Below the pieces are notes generated by a model that had not been told where the DNA came from, ran no database searches, and was given only the letters and a program-made list of their open reading frames with translations. From contig JAQUQM010000003.1 of assembly GCA_028716085.1 (NCBI GenBank), positions 1-53,271 of the forward strand: a stretch of DNA of 53,271 bases, written 5' to 3'. Position 1 is the first letter of the stretch, and every line of letters starts with the position of its first letter. A program made the translations under genes and the position numbers. This DNA is from Dehalococcoidia bacterium (GTDB taxonomy: Bacteria; Chloroflexota; Dehalococcoidia; GIF9; UBA5629). Below are positions 10,206 to 21,005 of the stretch, piece after piece.

Positions 10206-11458
10206 TTCATACCAGCCTTTACCCGGCCCTGGCTTTCGATGGCTTCCCTATAATAATCGGCAGTCTCCTTCGCGGTATTATCCCAGTTGAATAAGTTGAG
10301 CGCTCTCTCCCTGCCCAGCACTGAGCATTTCCGGCGTTTGTCCGCATCATCCAGGAATACTTTGATGGCTTCCGCAATCGCCCGTGTGTCGGAAGGAGGT
10401 ACCAGTATCCCGGCTTCTCCCACCACCTCCGGCAACGCACCGGCGGTTGTGGATATGACCGGCGTACCGCAGGCCATGGCCTCTGCAGCCGGCAGGCCGA
10501 AGCCTTCATATATCGAAGGGACTACCAGCATGGTGGCAGTAGAATAACGCCTTACCAGCTCTGCAGTATCTATTCGGCCCGTATATTTCACCCGGTCGCC
10601 CATCCTTAATTGCTTTACCAGGCCTTCTGTGTAACCGTCTTTCATGGGCCGGCCGACGATGACCAGCTCAATATCCCTGGTCCTGCTGAGCTCTGCAACA
10701 GCTTCCAGGAGGAATTTTAAGCCCTTCAGCGGTGTATCGCCGCTGTTTATCACCAGGATACTGTTGTTCAGCCGTTCCGCATCAGTCGCCGGTTTAAATA
10801 CATCGTGATCGACACCGCAATAAATTACCTTGAATCTATCCGGCTCCAGATGAAAGCCTGCAACAATCTCCCTCAGGGAGTTCTGTGAATCGGTAATGAA
10901 ATGTGTCAGGTGGCGAGCGACTTTAATCTGGGTATCGACAAAAGCATACCACCTGCGGATACCCAGTGACCTGATAAATGTCTGCGATGCCTTTAAGGCA
11001 AGGTCGCGGTCAATCGTTATCGGATGATGGATCGTCGTAACCAGTGGGATTCCCATGCGCCTGATGTTCAATATTCCGTGGGTGATGCACTGGTTATCAT
11101 GCACAACGTCGTATTTTTTACTGAATCCGTTGCTGCGGAATAAAGCATGGGCCCGCATGCCGAATGTAAGGGGTTCGCTGAAAAAGCCGCTGCATTCACC
11201 GATCCACTCTCTGAAGTTCGGCCAGGTATTGAGCTTTGCAGGATTAATGAAATAGCGCCTGTATTCGGGAAACCTGTATAGGTCCAGGCTGGGAAGCTTA
11301 ATGAGGTTAATACCCTCAACCAGATCGGGATACGGCGGCCCGGCGACGACATCAACCTCATGCCCCAGTTTTTGCAGTGACTGACTGAGATGCCTGATAT
11401 ATATTCCCTGCCCCCCGGAATATTGATATCCCCTGTAGCTCAACAAACAAATTCGCAT
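10202..11458 (-). CDS. Glycosyltransferase family 4
   Basis: 418 aa; GGQGIYIRHLSQSLQKLGHEVDVVAGPPYP and IYEGFGLPAAEAMACGTPVISTTAGALPEVVGEAGILVPP. Confidence 0.9.
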   Translation of the reverse strand: MRICLLSYRGYQYSGGQGIYIRHLSQSLQKLGHEVDVVAGPPYPDLVEGINLIKLPSLDLYRFPEYRRYFINPAKLNTWPNFREWIGECSGFFSEPLTFGMRAHALFRSNGFSKKYDVVHDNQCITHGILNIRRMGIPLVTTIHHPITIDRDLALKASQTFIRSLGIRRWYAFVDTQIKVARHLTHFITDSQNSLREIVAGFHLEPDRFKVIYCGVDHDVFKPATDAERLNNSILVINSGDTPLKGLKFLLEAVAELSRTRDIELVIVGRPMKDGYTEGLVKQLRMGDRVKYTGRIDTAELVRRYSTATMLVVPSIYEGFGLPAAEAMACGTPVISTTAGALPEVVGEAGILVPPSDTRAIAEAIKVFLDDADKRRKCSVLGRERALNLFNWDNTAKETADYYREAIESQGRVKAGMK

Positions 11459-11561
11459 CTAAATAAACCAGTTCAAGAACTATATGGTTATTCTCAGAAC
11501 ACGCAACATTTTACCTGTAGGCTATTTATTTATCAATCACCCAATCAATGCAACACCGCTA

Positions 11562-12842
11562 TTATGCTGCCTTTAAATGTGCGTGTTCAACCGCCTGCAC
11601 ATACACTTCAGCAGTTTTTCTGGCAGCGTTCGCCCAGTTGAATTGCTCCAGAATCCTGCGCCGCCCCAGAATCCCGTACTGCCTGCGCCTTTCCGGATTA
11701 TCCATCAATTCTGCAATAGCGCCAGCCAGCACCTTCGAATCGGCCGGTGCTATCAGCACACCGGCGTCTCCAACCACTTCCGGTAAGGCCCCGGCTGTTG
11801 TGGATATTACCGGAGCCCCGCAGGCCATAGCTTCCGCCGCGGGCAATCCGAACCCTTCGTAAGTAGAGGGGACTGCCATAATGGTTGCCTGCCTGTACAG
11901 GTTGACCAGTTCTGCAGTATCGATGCGTTCACGGAAGCTGACCCTGTCAGCCAGCGAGAGCCTGCCGATCAGCTCCTCGCTATCGCTGCCCTTCATCGTT
12001 TGACCTACCACCACCAGCTTCATATCATACTTTTCTTTGATTGCCGCTAAAGCTTCGAGAAGAAAACGTAATCCTTTCACCAGCGTATCCCGGCTCATCA
12101 CCATCAATATCATGTTATCAGCCCGTTTTACATCATCCGAAGGTGAGAATATATCTGTGTCAATGCCGTTATAGATGACGTTCAAACGTGATTGGGGTAT
12201 TTTAAACACCTCGCTGATATGCCTGCTGGCCACCTGGGAGACCGTAATAATATGCGGCAACTGACGGGCAACCTTAATCTGCATATTGACGAAGGAGAAC
12301 CACCTGTAATAATCGATCTTGCCCTTAATCGTCCTGGCCGACTGCACCGCCATGTCCCTGTCTATTGTCACGGGATGATGGATGGTTTCAACCACCGGAT
12401 AACCTGCCTTCATGATATCCAGAATTCCATATGCCATGGTCTGGTTGTCGTGGACAACATCGTACTTTTTTCTTCCATCCCCGCATAAATACCGGTAGGC
12501 ACGCATACCGAACACCAGCGGCTCTGTGTAGTTGCCGAGAATTGTGCCGGCCCATTCAATGAAATTCGGCAGGTTATTCAACCTGGTGGGATTCATCAAT
12601 AGCAACCTGCGATAAGAGAACGGCGAATAAAGATCGAGGCTGGGGAGCTTGACCAGTCCAACACCTTCATCGACTTCCGGATAGGGTGGCCCGGATATCA
12701 AATCCACCTCATGCCCCAGGTCACGCAGGGCGCTGCTGAGATAACGCATGTAGACACCCTGCCCGCCCGAGAAGGGATAACTGCGATAGCTTAAGATACA
12801 GACTCTCACGACATTATTTCCCGCAGAATCGACGACGCACAT
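11562..12842 (-). CDS. Glycosyltransferase family 4 (paralog of 10202-11458)
   Basis: 426 aa; GGQGVYMRYLSSALRDLGHEVDLISGPPYPEV, TYEGFGLPAAEAMACGAPVISTTAGALPEVVGDAGVLIAP. Confidence 0.9.
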   Translation of the reverse strand: MCVVDSAGNNVVRVCILSYRSYPFSGGQGVYMRYLSSALRDLGHEVDLISGPPYPEVDEGVGLVKLPSLDLYSPFSYRRLLLMNPTRLNNLPNFIEWAGTILGNYTEPLVFGMRAYRYLCGDGRKKYDVVHDNQTMAYGILDIMKAGYPVVETIHHPVTIDRDMAVQSARTIKGKIDYYRWFSFVNMQIKVARQLPHIITVSQVASRHISEVFKIPQSRLNVIYNGIDTDIFSPSDDVKRADNMILMVMSRDTLVKGLRFLLEALAAIKEKYDMKLVVVGQTMKGSDSEELIGRLSLADRVSFRERIDTAELVNLYRQATIMAVPSTYEGFGLPAAEAMACGAPVISTTAGALPEVVGDAGVLIAPADSKVLAGAIAELMDNPERRRQYGILGRRRILEQFNWANAARKTAEVYVQAVEHAHLKAA

Positions 12843-12912
12843 ATCATATCAAATCCACCCTGTCCGCGCGATTGCAAACACCGCACATAATTGGTGAATT
12901 TTAGTGATGGCA

Positions 12913-12965
12913 TTGACAATATATCAAATACATTGATAATATAATTATTGAATGAATATTCATTC
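12913..12965 (+). promoter_or_regulatory. Promoter with putative TetR operator
   Basis: TTGACA (12913-12918) N18 TAATAT (12937-12942), then perfect palindrome GAATGAATATTCATTC (12950-12965) just upstream of the tetR-like start. Confidence 0.55.
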
Positions 12966-12982
12966 TTTTTTACAAAATTAAG

Positions 12983-13603
12983 ATGACAGCCCGGCAGGCA
13001 AGAAAGGAACGCATCACTCAAGAGCGGAGGGAACAGATACTCAAGGCTGCACTCTCCGTATTTTCAACACGCGGTTACGGTGAGTCCACCATGGCCGACG
13101 TAGCCGAGGCGGCCGGCGTGGGGGTGGGTACTATCTATAATTATTACAAGGACAAACGCGACCTGCTCATATCCCTGGTACAAAACCTGTTAATCTCTGA
13201 AAACCTGGTCAGTATCCTCGATAAAATGACGCTGTACAGCAGTCGTGATTTCATGGACCTTCTTATTGAAGAACGCCTGCGCTTCGGATTCGATAATGCC
13301 CAGACGATCTTATTCCTCATGTTTGAGATTCAACGCGATGCCAAAATGCGCCGCAAGTATGTGCAAAATGTTGTCTGGCCCCTTCTGTCCAGGCTCGAGA
13401 ACCTGATACGCTCGCAGGTTAAGAGCGGCGTTTTTCGCAAGGTGGATGAGAAAATCATCGCCAGGGCCATGGCGGGTACCATAATCGGCAATGCGCTCCT
13501 TTTCAGGCTGGAGCAGCGGGAAAGCCCCCTGAAAAAAGCGCACCTGAAAGATATAGCACACGAGTTAAGCGGATTATTTATCGATGGTTTAGCAGGAAAA
13601 TAG
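12983..13603 (+). CDS. TetR/AcrR family transcriptional regulator
   Basis: 206 aa; RREQILKAALSVFSTRGYGESTMADVAEAAGVGVGTIYNYYKDKRDLL. Confidence 0.92.
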   Translation: MTARQARKERITQERREQILKAALSVFSTRGYGESTMADVAEAAGVGVGTIYNYYKDKRDLLISLVQNLLISENLVSILDKMTLYSSRDFMDLLIEERLRFGFDNAQTILFLMFEIQRDAKMRRKYVQNVVWPLLSRLENLIRSQVKSGVFRKVDEKIIARAMAGTIIGNALLFRLEQRESPLKKAHLKDIAHELSGLFIDGLAGK

Positions 13604-13606
13604 CTT

Positions 13607-14854
13607 ATGCGTAACATGTGGAACGATTTTCAGTCCTCCCTGTTCCTGTTCTACAAGTATGTAACCCGCGGCAACAAGGTTACGCTTACACTCACGATCC
13701 TGATGGCCACGCTGGCCTTTATCCAGATTAATATCGTTCACGGTATCCTCAGCGGGGCTGTCAACCTTATTTATTCCCAGACTAAAAGCAACTATGTCGG
13801 CAATATCGTGATCCAGCCGGGTAAAGACCAGTGGGGCAACAAGGAACAGTACATTACACAGGTGGAGAGGCTGAAGCGCAAGATCAACGCTATTCCCGGC
13901 ATTATCGGCTGCAGCGCCAGGTATTCAACAGGCGCTATCATTGAATACGACCCTGATAAAACCGGCAAGGACATCAGGTCCATCAGCTGGCCCGTGAAGT
14001 CCATCAATCCCCAGGATGAGATGCGGATTTCCGAACTGCATAATTGCATGCTGGCAGGCCAGTACCTGGACGAATCGGATCGAGACCAGGTGATCATGGG
14101 CAGGGAAGTGTCGGGCGGATACGGCGCCAGCCTGGAAGTACAATCGCTTAAGGGGGTTAACATCGGGGATGAAGTCACGGTCTTTTATCACAACGGGGTC
14201 GTGCGCAAATATACGGTAAAAGGCATATATGCCACCGTCTTCCCACTGGCGGACATGACCATTTTCGTGACACAGAAGGAGATGGAGTCGGTGCTGGGAC
14301 TGCGCGACCGCGCCAGCGAGATTATCATCAGGACAGATGAGGCTTATCCGGAAGCATACTATATAGAGGATTTACGCAAAGCCGGCGTGGAGCTGCAGGA
14401 TATACGGCCGTGGCAGGATTTCATCGGCCTCGTGCTCGGCATCGTGCAAAGCTTCGATATTATCAAGAAGATCATTTTGTTTATCGGTCTTATAGTGGCC
14501 GGGGTAACAATTTTCATCGTCATCTTTATTGCCACCATCAGCAGAAGAAAGCAGATAGGCATTATGAAGGCCATCGGCATGAAGGAAAGTATCATTGTAA
14601 CATCATACATCTTGCTGGCACTGTTTTACGCAACCATCGGCATCAGCCTGGGCATGGCAATAATAGAATTTATCCTCAAGCCCTATTTCATCGCCCATCC
14701 CCTCGTTTTTCCCATGGGAAAAGTCAGTCTGCTGATTGTGAGGAGCGAGTTCCTCACCAGCATCGCCAGTATGATCGCCGTCAGCATAGTTGCCGGACTT
14801 ATACCTTCCTGGCAGGTAAGCCGGGAAAATATCATCAAGGCCATCTGGGGATAA
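13607..14854 (+). CDS. ABC transporter permease (FtsX/MacB-like)
   Basis: 415 aa; MacB-like periplasmic domain and C-terminal FtsX TMs (ISRRKQIGIMKAIGMKESIIVTSYILLALFYATIGISLG). Confidence 0.88.
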   Translation: MRNMWNDFQSSLFLFYKYVTRGNKVTLTLTILMATLAFIQINIVHGILSGAVNLIYSQTKSNYVGNIVIQPGKDQWGNKEQYITQVERLKRKINAIPGIIGCSARYSTGAIIEYDPDKTGKDIRSISWPVKSINPQDEMRISELHNCMLAGQYLDESDRDQVIMGREVSGGYGASLEVQSLKGVNIGDEVTVFYHNGVVRKYTVKGIYATVFPLADMTIFVTQKEMESVLGLRDRASEIIIRTDEAYPEAYYIEDLRKAGVELQDIRPWQDFIGLVLGIVQSFDIIKKIILFIGLIVAGVTIFIVIFIATISRRKQIGIMKAIGMKESIIVTSYILLALFYATIGISLGMAIIEFILKPYFIAHPLVFPMGKVSLLIVRSEFLTSIASMIAVSIVAGLIPSWQVSRENIIKAIWG

Positions 14855-14862
14855 AAAGTACA

Positions 14863-15618
14863 ATGATAGAGGTCAAGGATCTGCAAAAGACCTACACGGG
14901 AAAAGTGCCCGTGCACGCTCTGAAGGGTGTCAGCTTCGATATCCCTTCCGGCCAGTTTGTCGCCCTTATGGGGCCCAGCGGTTCCGGCAAATCAACGCTT
15001 TTACATCAGCTTGCATTGCTGGATACGCCAACATCCGGCGGGATACTTCTCGACGGTGTTGATATCCTGTCCCTTTCGCAGCATGCAGCCACCGACTTCC
15101 GCCTGCGCCACATGGGTTATGTTTTCCAGGAATATGCGCTGATACCCGAGCTGAACGCCATTGAAAACGCCTTCCTGCCCCTGATGCTGCTGGGTATACA
15201 CAGAAAGGAATACATAAGAATAGCGGGTGACCTCATGGATAAGGTGGGGTTGTCCGACCGCCTGCACCACCTGATCAGCGAGCTTTCCGGCGGTGAGCAG
15301 CAGCGTGTAGCCATTGCACGAGCGCTTGTCAATAAATCGAAGATACTTTTTGCCGACGAGCCCTGCGCCAACCTGGACACCGAGAACAAGGGCATCGTCC
15401 TCAGGCTGCTGCGAAAGCTGTGCAATGAGTTGGGTCAGACCATACTCATGGTAACCCATGAGCCCGAACAGCGGGAATTCGCCGACCGTGTTTTATGGCT
15501 TCGCGACGGCCGCCTGGAAAAAGAGGAGTATATCAGTAAAGACACACAGGAAGAAGCCTTGCATAACGGTTATCGTACGGATATTTCCAGCGACCCGGAT
15601 TATTTAAAAGATGATTAA
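14863..15618 (+). CDS. ABC transporter ATP-binding protein (LolD/MacB-type)
   Basis: ATG at 14863 gives MIEVKDLQKTYTGKVPVHALKGVSFDIPSGQFVALMGPSGSGKSTLLHQ..., signature LSGGEQQRVAIARAL, Walker B ILFADEP. Upstream part of ORF 14410-15618 overlaps the permease and is not real. Confidence 0.93.
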   Translation: MIEVKDLQKTYTGKVPVHALKGVSFDIPSGQFVALMGPSGSGKSTLLHQLALLDTPTSGGILLDGVDILSLSQHAATDFRLRHMGYVFQEYALIPELNAIENAFLPLMLLGIHRKEYIRIAGDLMDKVGLSDRLHHLISELSGGEQQRVAIARALVNKSKILFADEPCANLDTENKGIVLRLLRKLCNELGQTILMVTHEPEQREFADRVLWLRDGRLEKEEYISKDTQEEALHNGYRTDISSDPDYLKDD

Positions 15619-15620
15619 GC

Positions 15621-17249
15621 ATGGAGAGTAATACTATGAGTAAAAGATTAATGCTGACTATCACATTTTTCTCATTGCTGGCCGTGGTTTTACCTTCCTG
15701 CGCACAGCAACAGAAAACCATATTGCCCGGACAGACAGCCACTGTCACCAGGGGTGATCTCATACTTTCCGTCTCCTCTGACGGCAACCTCGACATGCCC
15801 AACGAAGTCAAACTGAAATTCGGCACCCCCGGCACCGTAAAGGAAATTCCCGCCGAAAATATAAAAGGCAAGCCGGTCAGGGCCGGCACGCTCCTGGCCA
15901 GGCTCGATAATACAACGCAACTGCTCAGCGTCCAGGCTGCCCAATACAGTCTCGAACTGGCTATAAACAACGTTGTGCAGACCTGCTGCGGCACGCGTTA
16001 CCCGACGTTTTACTCGCTGGCTACAGCGCTGATGCGTTTCGAGCAGGCCCAGAGTGAACTCGCCGATGCCAGGACTGACCTGCTCGCCGTAAACTATTCC
16101 CAGGCAGCTTCCAACCTCTCGCTGGCTGGCTATGACCTCACGGCCGTGCGCTCCGTCTATGCCGATCCCAGGCTGGATGCCATTCAGACACAGTACGACG
16201 ACCTCAACCAGCCGGTTTCCAACTACCCTCAACTGCAAAGCATAGTCTCTCTGCTCGATGCCCAGATCGCCAGCCTGGTCAATGTGCGCAAATTGCTTGA
16301 AGCAGGGGACTATGAAGCCTGCCAAACGATGCTCAATTCTCTTCAAGCAGACCTCGAAGAGGTGCATACCACAGTTAAAAGCAATTCCAGGCTGCCCGGC
16401 GCGTATACTTATCCCGACACTTCCACTTCGCTGGCCATTTCCAGGCAGGTACTGGATGCACTTGCGGATATCGAAACCATGCTTTACGATCCAGCCTTGG
16501 ACAGGGTCAAGGCCTCCGAAAAACTGCGCATGGCGCAGCATGACCTGCAAATGGCCAATATGATACTAAATGAAAGCGAGACGATTTACCGCGCCGGATT
16601 AAATCCCCAGACCCTGCGCACCTATAACATCAATATCGAGACCGCCTGGATCAATCTCGAAAAGGCAAAACAGGAGCTGCTTAAAACCGAGATCGTCGCC
16701 CCCTTCGACGGCACTGTAGTTGCCGTTGATGTCAAGGTCAACGACCAGTTATCCCAGTTCGACTATTCATCGAAGACCGCTGTACACCTCGTCGACACGG
16801 GAACCATCCGTATGAAAGGCGTCGTCGATGAGATAGATATCACGCAGGTCAGCGTGGGACAGGAGGCCATCCTCACCGTTGACGCCGTGCCCGATCAGAA
16901 ATTCAAGGGGCATGTTACCTTCATCTCTCCCTTCGGCATGCTGCAATCGGGTGTGGTCAACTTTCCTATTGAAATCTACTTCGACAAAGACGAAAATATC
17001 AGGCTGCTTCGGGGCGGGCTGACGGCAACCGCCGATATAGTCATCGGGCAAAGGGAAAGCGTGTTGATCGTGCCCAACAGGTCGATAAAAGGGCTGGCCG
17101 GCGACTACTGGGTAGAAGTTGTGATCGATGCGGATAAGGCCCTAACCGAGAAAATACAGGTACAGATCGGAATGCAGAATAAAAAGAGCACCGAGATCAT
17201 CTCCGGGCTTGAAGAGGGTGATCTCGTCCTGACCGAGACCATCAAGTGA
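15621..17249 (+). CDS. HlyD/RND-type periplasmic adaptor lipoprotein
   Basis: 542 aa; lipobox-like VLPSCAQQQ, coiled-coil hairpin, VAPFDGTVVAVDVKVNDQLS and GQEAILTVDAVPDQKFKGHVTFIS. Confidence 0.85.
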   Translation: MESNTMSKRLMLTITFFSLLAVVLPSCAQQQKTILPGQTATVTRGDLILSVSSDGNLDMPNEVKLKFGTPGTVKEIPAENIKGKPVRAGTLLARLDNTTQLLSVQAAQYSLELAINNVVQTCCGTRYPTFYSLATALMRFEQAQSELADARTDLLAVNYSQAASNLSLAGYDLTAVRSVYADPRLDAIQTQYDDLNQPVSNYPQLQSIVSLLDAQIASLVNVRKLLEAGDYEACQTMLNSLQADLEEVHTTVKSNSRLPGAYTYPDTSTSLAISRQVLDALADIETMLYDPALDRVKASEKLRMAQHDLQMANMILNESETIYRAGLNPQTLRTYNINIETAWINLEKAKQELLKTEIVAPFDGTVVAVDVKVNDQLSQFDYSSKTAVHLVDTGTIRMKGVVDEIDITQVSVGQEAILTVDAVPDQKFKGHVTFISPFGMLQSGVVNFPIEIYFDKDENIRLLRGGLTATADIVIGQRESVLIVPNRSIKGLAGDYWVEVVIDADKALTEKIQVQIGMQNKKSTEIISGLEEGDLVLTETIK

Positions 17250-17250
17250 C

Positions 17251-17997
17251 TTATTTTGCCCTGCCCTGGTCGGCAACGGCCTGTTGCGCTTTACGCAGGT
17301 CTTCCTCGCTTGCCAGGTAATAGCTTTTTCTTTTCTTTAAATCATCGTCAAGCTCATAAACCAGGGGGATGCCGGTTGGAATATTCAATTTGACGACTTT
17401 TTCATCCGACATATTATCCAGGTATTTGACAAGGGCTCTCAGGCTGTTGCCGTGCGCAGCAATAATGACACGTTTCCCGGACCGCAGCGACGGCGCAATA
17501 CTTTTATGCCAGTATGGCATACACCTTCCATACGTATCTTTCAGACTCTCCGTGAGAGGTATTCGATTGGCAGGCAACTTGCTGTAACGCGGATCGGTAG
17601 CCGCGTTGCGTCGATCCGTTGGCTTCAGGGCAGGCGGCGGTATATCATAGCTCCTTCGCCAGATCAGTACCTGATCCTCACCATACTTCCTTGCCGTCTC
17701 CGACTTGTCCAGCCCCTGCAGAGCGCCGTAATGTCTCTCATTTAAACGCCAGGATAATTTAACCGGGATCCACATCAGATCCATCTCATCCAGCGTAATC
17801 CACAAGGTGCGGATAGCCCTTTTCAATACAGAGGTGAACGCCAGGTCGAATACATAACCTTCCCGTTTAAGTATTTTCCCGGCTTCTTTAGCTTCCCTGA
17901 TGCCCTTTTCCGAGAGGTCTACATCGGTCCAACCCGTAAACATGTTTTCCTTATTCCAGATGCTTTCACCATGACGCAGCAGCACAAGTTTAACCAT
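17251..17997 (-). CDS. gpmA: 2,3-bisphosphoglycerate-dependent phosphoglycerate mutase
   Basis: 248 aa; [60 protein letters not shown]. Confidence 0.95.
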   Translation of the reverse strand: MVKLVLLRHGESIWNKENMFTGWTDVDLSEKGIREAKEAGKILKREGYVFDLAFTSVLKRAIRTLWITLDEMDLMWIPVKLSWRLNERHYGALQGLDKSETARKYGEDQVLIWRRSYDIPPPALKPTDRRNAATDPRYSKLPANRIPLTESLKDTYGRCMPYWHKSIAPSLRSGKRVIIAAHGNSLRALVKYLDNMSDEKVVKLNIPTGIPLVYELDDDLKKRKSYYLASEEDLRKAQQAVADQGRAK

Positions 17998-18175
17998 ATA
18001 AATTTCTCCGCAAAAGCATTACAATAATCGTAACCGGTATGTTAAATTAATGCCTTATTATAACCAAAGCTATCTCCGGCTGCATGTTTAACGGAGCAAT
18101 ATAAATCTGTTAAGAATAATGCACTTCAGTGATATGATAGCTATAATATAACAACAGCGACCAAGGAGTAACAGG

Positions 18176-20161
18176 ATGGCTCAGAATATAGAACTGAATA
18201 GAGACCTCGGTTTCCTGCGTATCGGCGCGGCGGTTCCCGAACTAAAGGTGGCGGACGTTGATTTCAACGTAAAGAACATTGTAAAAATGGTGGAAAAGGC
18301 CGGGGCTGCCGGCGTTCAGGCGCTATGCTTTCCTGAGATGGCAATTACAGGCTATACAATAGGTGACCTGGTTCTCCAGCAGGCACTCCTTGCACGGGCG
18401 GAAAAAGGTTTGCAGGACATACTGCATGCCGGCACCGCACATAATATGGTGGTTATAGTGGGTCTGCCCCTGTGCATCCACCAGAAAGTATTTAATTGCG
18501 CGGTCATTATGTGCGCGGGCAATATCCTGGGGGTGATACCCAAGACCTACGTGCCCACCTATAAAGAATTTTATGAAGAGCGCTGGTTTGCTTCCGGCGA
18601 TGACGCCTGCTCGGACGTCGTCGAGCTGCTGGGGAAACCCGTACATTTCGGCACCGATATCCTCTTCTCACTGAAAGGTATTCCGGATGCGGTGCTGGGT
18701 ATTGAGCTTTGCGAGGACCTTTGGGTACCGCTGTCGCCGCATGAGTATCAGGCTCTGGCAGGGGCTACCATTCTTTTCAATCTTTCTGCAAGTAACGAAA
18801 TCCTGGCTAAAGCCGATTGGCGCAGGATAATGGTCACCTCGGAATCCGGCCGCAGTGCCGCCGCCTACTGCTATGTATCGGCAGGCACAGGCGAGTCCTC
18901 CAACGATCTGGTTTTCGGAGGGCATACCCTTATTGCGGAAAACGGCAATATCCTGCAGGAATCACGCAGCATAGCGTCCGACTCGCAGCTTTTGATGGCG
19001 GATATAGACGTGGACAGGCTGATACACGACCGCAGCCTGATCACCAGCTTCCGTCAGTCGGCCAGGAACCTGAAAACCTACAAGGTCATCGAAACCCGTG
19101 TCGATGATATCGCGGTGAACAAGCTGCATCGCAGTATTGATGCTCATCCCTTCGTGCCCGGCGACCTGGAAAGGAGAGCGGAAAGGTGCCGTGATATCTT
19201 CTCCATGCAGGTGGCTGCGCTGGCCAAAAAGCTCACCGGTTCGGGGATCAAGCAAGTGGTGCTGGGAGTTTCCGGAGGCCTCGATTCCACGCTGGCCCTG
19301 CTGGTAGCGGTCAAGACCATGGATTTCCTCGGCCTGCCGCGCACCAATATTAATGCCTATACACTTCCCGGTTTCGGCACCACGGCAAGGACAAAAGATA
19401 ATGCCACTAAACTCAGCACCTCCCTCGGCGTCAGCTTTGAAACCATCAATATTACCAGGACCTGCAGGGCGCACATGGCTGACCTGGGGCACAAAGGGGA
19501 GGAGGATATAGTTTTTGAAAATCTGCAGGCGCGCTACCGCACTGAACTGCTCTTTAATAAAGCCAATGAATTGAATGCCATCCTCGTCGGAACGGGAGAC
19601 CTGACCGAGGTTGCCCTCGGCTGGTGCACTTTCTCAGGAGATCACATATCTCATTATCACGTAAACGTTTCCGTTCCCAAGACTCTTGTCCGTTACCTGA
19701 TCCGCTGGGTTGCCGATGAAGAGCTTGCCGGCACTAAGGCGCAGAAGGTGTTGTACGACATCCTGGACACTCCCATATCCCCCGAACTGAAGCGCCCGGC
19801 AAACGGAAAAATCACGCAGGTCAGCGAGGATGTCATCGGGCCGGTGGAGCTTGCCGACTTCTATTTATATCCTCTCGTCCGCCTCGGCATGCGCCCGGGA
19901 AAGATGCTTTTTCTCGCCAATGAAGCCAGGAAACAAAAACTTTTCGAGGGCCGTTACACATTCGACGAGCTGCATAAATGGCTGAAAAGCTTCCTGGAAC
20001 GGTTCTTTGCCAACCAGTTCAAGCGGACCTGCATGCCGGAAGGGCCCAAGATCGGTTCGGTCAGCCTCTCTCCCAGGGGTGACTGGAGGATGCCTTCCGA
20101 TGCCGAGCCCGCGCTCTGGCTGGAAGACCTCGAGTTGATGTACCGTAAGCTCAAAGGATAG
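18176..20161 (+). CDS. nadE: Glutamine-dependent NAD+ synthetase
   Basis: 661 aa; N-terminal nitrilase domain (FPEMAITGYTIGDL, ...GIELCEDLW) and synthetase domain (LGVSGGLDSTLAL, VGTGDLTEVALGWCTFSGDHISHYHVN). Confidence 0.95.
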   Translation: MAQNIELNRDLGFLRIGAAVPELKVADVDFNVKNIVKMVEKAGAAGVQALCFPEMAITGYTIGDLVLQQALLARAEKGLQDILHAGTAHNMVVIVGLPLCIHQKVFNCAVIMCAGNILGVIPKTYVPTYKEFYEERWFASGDDACSDVVELLGKPVHFGTDILFSLKGIPDAVLGIELCEDLWVPLSPHEYQALAGATILFNLSASNEILAKADWRRIMVTSESGRSAAAYCYVSAGTGESSNDLVFGGHTLIAENGNILQESRSIASDSQLLMADIDVDRLIHDRSLITSFRQSARNLKTYKVIETRVDDIAVNKLHRSIDAHPFVPGDLERRAERCRDIFSMQVAALAKKLTGSGIKQVVLGVSGGLDSTLALLVAVKTMDFLGLPRTNINAYTLPGFGTTARTKDNATKLSTSLGVSFETINITRTCRAHMADLGHKGEEDIVFENLQARYRTELLFNKANELNAILVGTGDLTEVALGWCTFSGDHISHYHVNVSVPKTLVRYLIRWVADEELAGTKAQKVLYDILDTPISPELKRPANGKITQVSEDVIGPVELADFYLYPLVRLGMRPGKMLFLANEARKQKLFEGRYTFDELHKWLKSFLERFFANQFKRTCMPEGPKIGSVSLSPRGDWRMPSDAEPALWLEDLELMYRKLKG

Positions 20162-20221
20162 TCCGGGTACTAAATTTCGAAAATTCCCGGCTCATAATTG
20201 GTACTTATGTCCCCTGCCGTA

Positions 20222-20830
20222 TCAGTCTACTTTCCTGAACATATCTTTAGGCGCGTTGCAGATGGGACAATTATCCGGCGCCGAGCCGATTGAAACGTAG
20301 CCGCACACCTGGCACACATAATATTCCACCCCCTCGGGGTCAAGTATCCGGTCAAGGGCTTTCTCATACAGCTTGGAATGCTCCCGCTCCACATCCCGAT
20401 GATAGCTGAAGATGGTGGCCACTGCCGCGTTTCCTTCTTCATTGGCATCCTTTATGAAATCGAGATAGGCGTCCCGCGCGAAATTTTCACTTTCGAAGGC
20501 TGCCTTCAAATTCTCCTGTGTATCGGCCACCGCACCTAAGAACCTCAGGTGATGGAAGGCATGAACACCTTCGGATTCGGCAACGGCGCGGAACAGCCCG
20601 GCCAGCTGGGGATAACCGTCCTGATCGGCCTTGATGGCGAAGGCGAGGTCCCTGGCCTGCGCCTTGGATTCAGCCGCAAAACCTTCCTTCAGGTGTTTCA
20701 AGGTGTTATTGCCCTTAACCTTCGGGGCTTCGTACTCTACAATCTTGTCAGCGCCCGCCCCGCATATGGCGCATTTTTCCGGTTTCTCCTCAGTGACTTC
20801 AAGATGTCGGCAGTTGGTACACATCCACAT
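20222..20830 (-). CDS. Rubrerythrin family protein with rubredoxin-like motifs at both ends
   Basis: 202 aa; N-term CTNC...CAIC, ferritin-like diiron motifs (EGFAAESKAQAR..., FSYHRDVEREHSKLYEKAL), C-term CQVCGY...CPICNAPKDMF. Confidence 0.9.
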   Translation of the reverse strand: MWMCTNCRHLEVTEEKPEKCAICGAGADKIVEYEAPKVKGNNTLKHLKEGFAAESKAQARDLAFAIKADQDGYPQLAGLFRAVAESEGVHAFHHLRFLGAVADTQENLKAAFESENFARDAYLDFIKDANEEGNAAVATIFSYHRDVEREHSKLYEKALDRILDPEGVEYYVCQVCGYVSIGSAPDNCPICNAPKDMFRKVD

Positions 20831-21005
20831 GGCTATTTTTCACCTCCGTAATCAAGGGAACACCCATTAATAACTTGGTTCCGGGATTTACCCTTGCCTC
20901 TTTACACAGTATGAAAAGACTATCAAAAAGGCAAGGTAAAGGCAATGCTAGTGTAACCAGCGCAATTGTTTTGAGTGCCTACTCAATTAGAGTGAGTAGA
21001 TGCAG

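Noticed and set aside
10202-12842. Tandem glycosyltransferases as a novel system
   Set aside because: Ordinary GT4 paralogs by gene duplication; nothing unusual beyond shared motifs.
14410-14862. N-terminal extension of the ABC ATPase ORF
   Set aside because: Overlaps the permease in another frame with His/Arg-rich non-protein-like sequence; ATG at 14863 starts a normal ATPase.
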